A stretch of 64,000 nucleotides of DNA from JAQVXR01 sp050945755 (GTDB taxonomy: Bacteria > Bacillota > Dehalobacteriia > Dehalobacteriales > Dehalobacteriaceae): NCBI GenBank assembly GCA_050945755.1, contig JBMNTN010000001.1, forward strand, positions 52,589 to 116,588. The letters run 5' to 3'. The translations under genes and the position numbers were made by a program. Under the pieces are notes generated by a model, which worked only from the letters and a program-made list of their open reading frames with translations, searched no databases and was not told the origin of the DNA. Shown one piece after another: positions 61,617 to 64,000 of the stretch; position 1 is the stretch's first letter; the number at the start of each line of letters is the position of its first letter.

Positions 61617-62285
61617 TCATTTTTTCCACTCTGCCACATTTCGTCGTATCCAATCCACCCAGGCATCAAATCCTTCCCCCGTAATGGCCGATACTTCAAA
61701 GATCTCAATCGCCGGGTTTAATTTCTTAGCTCTTTGATAAACCGCTTGCAGGTTGAAGTTAAAATAATGAAGAACATCAATTTTGTTGATAATCAGGACA
61801 TCGGCCACCTCGAACATTAACGGGTACTTTAAAGGTTTATCGTCTCCCTCAGGTATGCTTAAAATCATAGCATTCTTAGATGCACCGGTATCAAATTCCG
61901 CCGGACAGACTAAATTACCGACATTTTCAAGAACAACAAAGTCAAGGTCTTCTGTACCTAATTCATTTATTCCCTGCTCGGTCATACCTGCATCCAAATG
62001 ACACATGCCGCCGGTATGAAGCTGAATACATTTGACACCGGTGGTGGCAATCCTTTCTGCATCTACTACGGAATCGATATCCGCTTCCATGATTCCGATA
62101 CGCATTTCATCTTTTAATCTTTCAATGGTACGCATTAGTGTCGTGGTTTTTCCTGCACCAGGTGAAGACATCAAGTTTAAGAGAAATGTTTTCTCCCCTT
62201 TTAGACGTTTCCTCAGACGCTCAGCTTCCTTATCATTGTTCTCAAAGATACTTTCTTTGATTTCGATAACCTTCACTTCGTCCAT
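61617..62285 (-). CDS. hypB: Nickel-incorporation GTPase HypB
   Basis: 222 aa. LLNLMSSPGAGKTTTLMRTI (P-loop), GGMCHLDAGM (Cys-His metal site), LENVGNLVCPAEFDTG, NKIDVL. ATG 62285 follows AAAGGAACTGAAGCT. No His-rich N-terminus. GTP-driven nickel delivery to NiFe hydrogenase or CODH/ACS; no hypA or hydrogenase genes in the window, so it is an orphan here. Confidence 0.93.
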   Translation of the reverse strand: MDEVKVIEIKESIFENNDKEAERLRKRLKGEKTFLLNLMSSPGAGKTTTLMRTIERLKDEMRIGIMEADIDSVVDAERIATTGVKCIQLHTGGMCHLDAGMTEQGINELGTEDLDFVVLENVGNLVCPAEFDTGASKNAMILSIPEGDDKPLKYPLMFEVADVLIINKIDVLHYFNFNLQAVYQRAKKLNPAIEIFEVSAITGEGFDAWVDWIRRNVAEWKK

Positions 62286-62486
62286 AGCTTCAGTTCCTTT
62301 CATCTATTATGATTATTACGAAACAAGTACTATAGATTCAGTAATAATTGCTACTTTAGAGATATCATATCTAGATGACCTGGTTTATTATACTGTAATC
62401 CATGTGCCTTTTTGTTAATTAACTTTAAACCGATTGACTATTGCCGTCATATCCAATTAATATTTTGAGTAACAAAGCTTGTTTTT

Positions 62487-63242
62487 TTATAAATTATTAG
62501 AGGCAGATGTTCCAAATCTACTAAAAAATCTTTTATCTTTAATTCTACCTTCAGCACAAGCTTTGATTACTTCCATCATTCTTCTGGACATTACAAAGGA
62601 AGGGGTTCCAAGTAGAAAGACAATCAGAAATTTCCGCCAGCCTTTAAAAGGAGCAAAGCTGCAATCACAGCGCGTAATAAAGCGTGTCTTTCCCTGACCT
62701 GCATCTAATAGATGGAAATTCCATGTCCAGGCAAAATACTTCAAGGCGAATGGAGGAATAAAACCTATTGCACCTTGGAACTTAGATGGATTACGTGAAT
62801 CAGAAATGGATGTGAAATATTCATTTTTCTTGACTTCTTTGATTTCAGAGCCAATTCCATCCTGATGATAAAACATAAATTCACCAGGATATTTATTTTG
62901 CCATTCGTCTACAATATTATACGTGTTATATATATGGAAAGTAAAAATCCGTTCTAAAACTCCGAAACTGTAAAATCCCGCTCGTCTTTGACCAAGCTGC
63001 GCCAAATAAGGCCAAACTAGTTCCCTCGGGGCGTTAATCGTAATTGCTAACTGAAGCCGCATTTTTTGATCTTTTTCCAGCAATTCATCACCGGCTAGAT
63101 GCATTTGTTTCTCTTTTGCTGTTAAAGGCAGCCCTAAACCATATATCCATAACCCGGCAAGTAATAAAATTCCAAATACTGCAAGACAGATAAGTATGAA
63201 CCAACCGGTATAATTAATAATAAATGGTTGAATCAATTCCAT
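62487..63242 (-). CDS. SRPBCC-fold membrane-anchored protein
   Basis: 251 aa. One N-terminal transmembrane helix (about 14-38, TGWFILICLAVFGILLLAGL). Then SRPBCC-like domain: ITINAPRELVWPYLAQLGQR, RAGFYSFGVLERIF, and a long C-terminal helix (SRRMMEVIKACAEGRI). Related to polyketide cyclase/lipid-transfer folds. ATG 63242 follows AGGGAAAACGTA. No known role. Confidence 0.7.
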   Translation of the reverse strand: MELIQPFIINYTGWFILICLAVFGILLLAGLWIYGLGLPLTAKEKQMHLAGDELLEKDQKMRLQLAITINAPRELVWPYLAQLGQRRAGFYSFGVLERIFTFHIYNTYNIVDEWQNKYPGEFMFYHQDGIGSEIKEVKKNEYFTSISDSRNPSKFQGAIGFIPPFALKYFAWTWNFHLLDAGQGKTRFITRCDCSFAPFKGWRKFLIVFLLGTPSFVMSRRMMEVIKACAEGRIKDKRFFSRFGTSASNNL

Positions 63243-63326
63243 TACGTTTTCCCTCCATCTTCAGATTAGTTATTTTTATATAATTTGCCCAGGATAAATC
63301 CCGGAACAAGCTGTAAGCTCCAGGCT

Positions 63327-63920
63327 TTAGTCCCGCGTCCTGCCAAGTATTTTGTTGGCAGCATACACGCCGCTAATCGCCGCAGGCTCCATTCCCAGGC
63401 CATTATGATCGCCTGCCATGATTAATCCGGGCGCCAGGTTCTGTGAAAGTACCAGGTTTGGGTTTGTAAACAACGCATGCTCAAAATGCTTATGTCCCAA
63501 TACTTCCCATTCATCAAAGTACTTGTCAAAGTGATTCTCAAAAGGTATTTCTGTAAAAATTTCGTAGATGCCCGGACGCTTTCGCGCGGTAAAAATAATA
63601 GGGATCGAATCATTAAAGATATGCACGATGTGCTTCCTATAGCGCGCTTTCATTTCCCCTTTAATTAGATAAGCATGCAATACGGATGCATTTCTTATTT
63701 TTAACGGTTTTACTTCCCTTACAGTGGCCAGCAAGTCTCTGGTCACATTGGCGGGAGTTGCCAACACAAGATGCTCCGCTGTGAAATTGTTGCCATTCTC
63801 AGTAGAGACGCGCCAACCACCCTCGATCTTCTCAACGGTGTTCACTATATCAAAAACAACCTTACCTTTGTTCTCGGACAGTTCCCGGGTTATTCGTGTG
63901 GCTTGCCTCTTTATCCCCTC
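63327..63920 (-). pseudogene. 5'-truncated FAD-dependent (protoporphyrinogen/phytoene) oxidase
   Basis: C-terminal half of an FAD amine-oxidase/phytoene-desaturase-like protein. FTAEHLVLATPANV and the end GLIMAGDHNGLGMEPAAISGV are typical. Coding continues upstream to EGIKRQATRITRELSENKGK but meets TAG at 63921-63923 and no N-terminal FAD-binding GxGxxG is found before 64000. A GTG at 63845 could give a 172-aa product lacking the FAD domain. Probably a broken gene. Confidence 0.65.
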
Positions 63921-64000
63921 CTAAAATGGAGGATATTTTTCAAATTAAACCAACTAAATTATTTTTCTTATACCCCTGCATTTTGATAAAATGTTTTCAA

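Noticed and set aside
1..64000. tRNA, rRNA, CRISPR arrays, insertion sequences, prophage
   Set aside because: No cloverleaf, rRNA-like stretch, regularly spaced repeat array, transposase or phage gene was recognised by eye.

Overview
The window looks like chromosome from an anaerobic, low-to-moderate GC Gram-positive bacterium of the Clostridia (Peptococcaceae or Dehalobacterium-like). The evidence is a single-chain pyruvate:ferredoxin oxidoreductase, a PduL-type phosphotransacylase, a corrinoid-type methyltransferase, an orphan HypB, a B12-binding radical SAM protein, the Bacillus-type acpS-nnr-alr-mazEF block, hemEHY gene order, a CIRCE operator and strong AGGAGG ribosome sites. I cannot name the species. 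Most genes lie on the minus strand. I see no tRNA, rRNA, CRISPR array or intact mobile element.

Layout. 1-8 kb: 5' part of the serine kinase gene prkA, several very small proteins, a MtaA/MtbA-like methyltransferase, PFOR, a tautomerase and hpt. 8-11 kb: an anchored LolA-like protein and CIRCE-groES-groEL. 11-16 kb: a molybdenum-cofactor operon (small protein, moeA, moeA-PBP fusion, moaA) behind a Moco-type riboswitch. 16-24 kb: an orphan histidine kinase, folate cyclo-ligase, a rearranged radical SAM/PDZ/DUF512 protein, a cluster of DnaA boxes, the t6A operon (tsaE-tsaB-rimI-small membrane peptide; then tsaD) and a family-4 uracil-DNA glycosylase. 24-30 kb: amidohydrolase, glutamine-amidotransferase-like hydrolase and acpS-nnr-alr-mazE-mazF. 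30-35 kb: an AEC transporter, a DUF255 thioredoxin-like protein and a CoA-transferase. 35-41 kb: hemE-hemH-hemY preceded by a fumarate-reductase-like flavoprotein. 41-48 kb: a PduL-GNAT fusion, B12 radical SAM, DegV, phosphate transport (DUF47-Pit) and radC. 48-57 kb: ferritin-like protein, a heterodimeric ABC exporter, a secreted beta-propeller-like protein coupled to a micro-membrane protein, glnA with a probable attenuator, and a DUF120 (CTP-dependent riboflavin kinase-like) protein. 57-64 kb: two methyltransferases, a c-di-GMP-I riboswitch with a three-gene operon of unknown function, a DUF2383 protein, hypB, an SRPBCC protein and a 5'-truncated FAD oxidase.

The best candidate for an undescribed system is the c-di-GMP-controlled operon at 59.04-60.72 kb. 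It has a consensus promoter, a GEMM-I aptamer, an intrinsic terminator and three proteins (93, 86 and 219 aa). By eye these share a helix-plus-beta-strand module, and I cannot assign any of them to a characterised function. Other points of interest are the PduL-GNAT fusion, the rearranged DUF512 radical SAM protein, the DnaA-box cluster, and RNA leaders ahead of the Moco operon and glnA.
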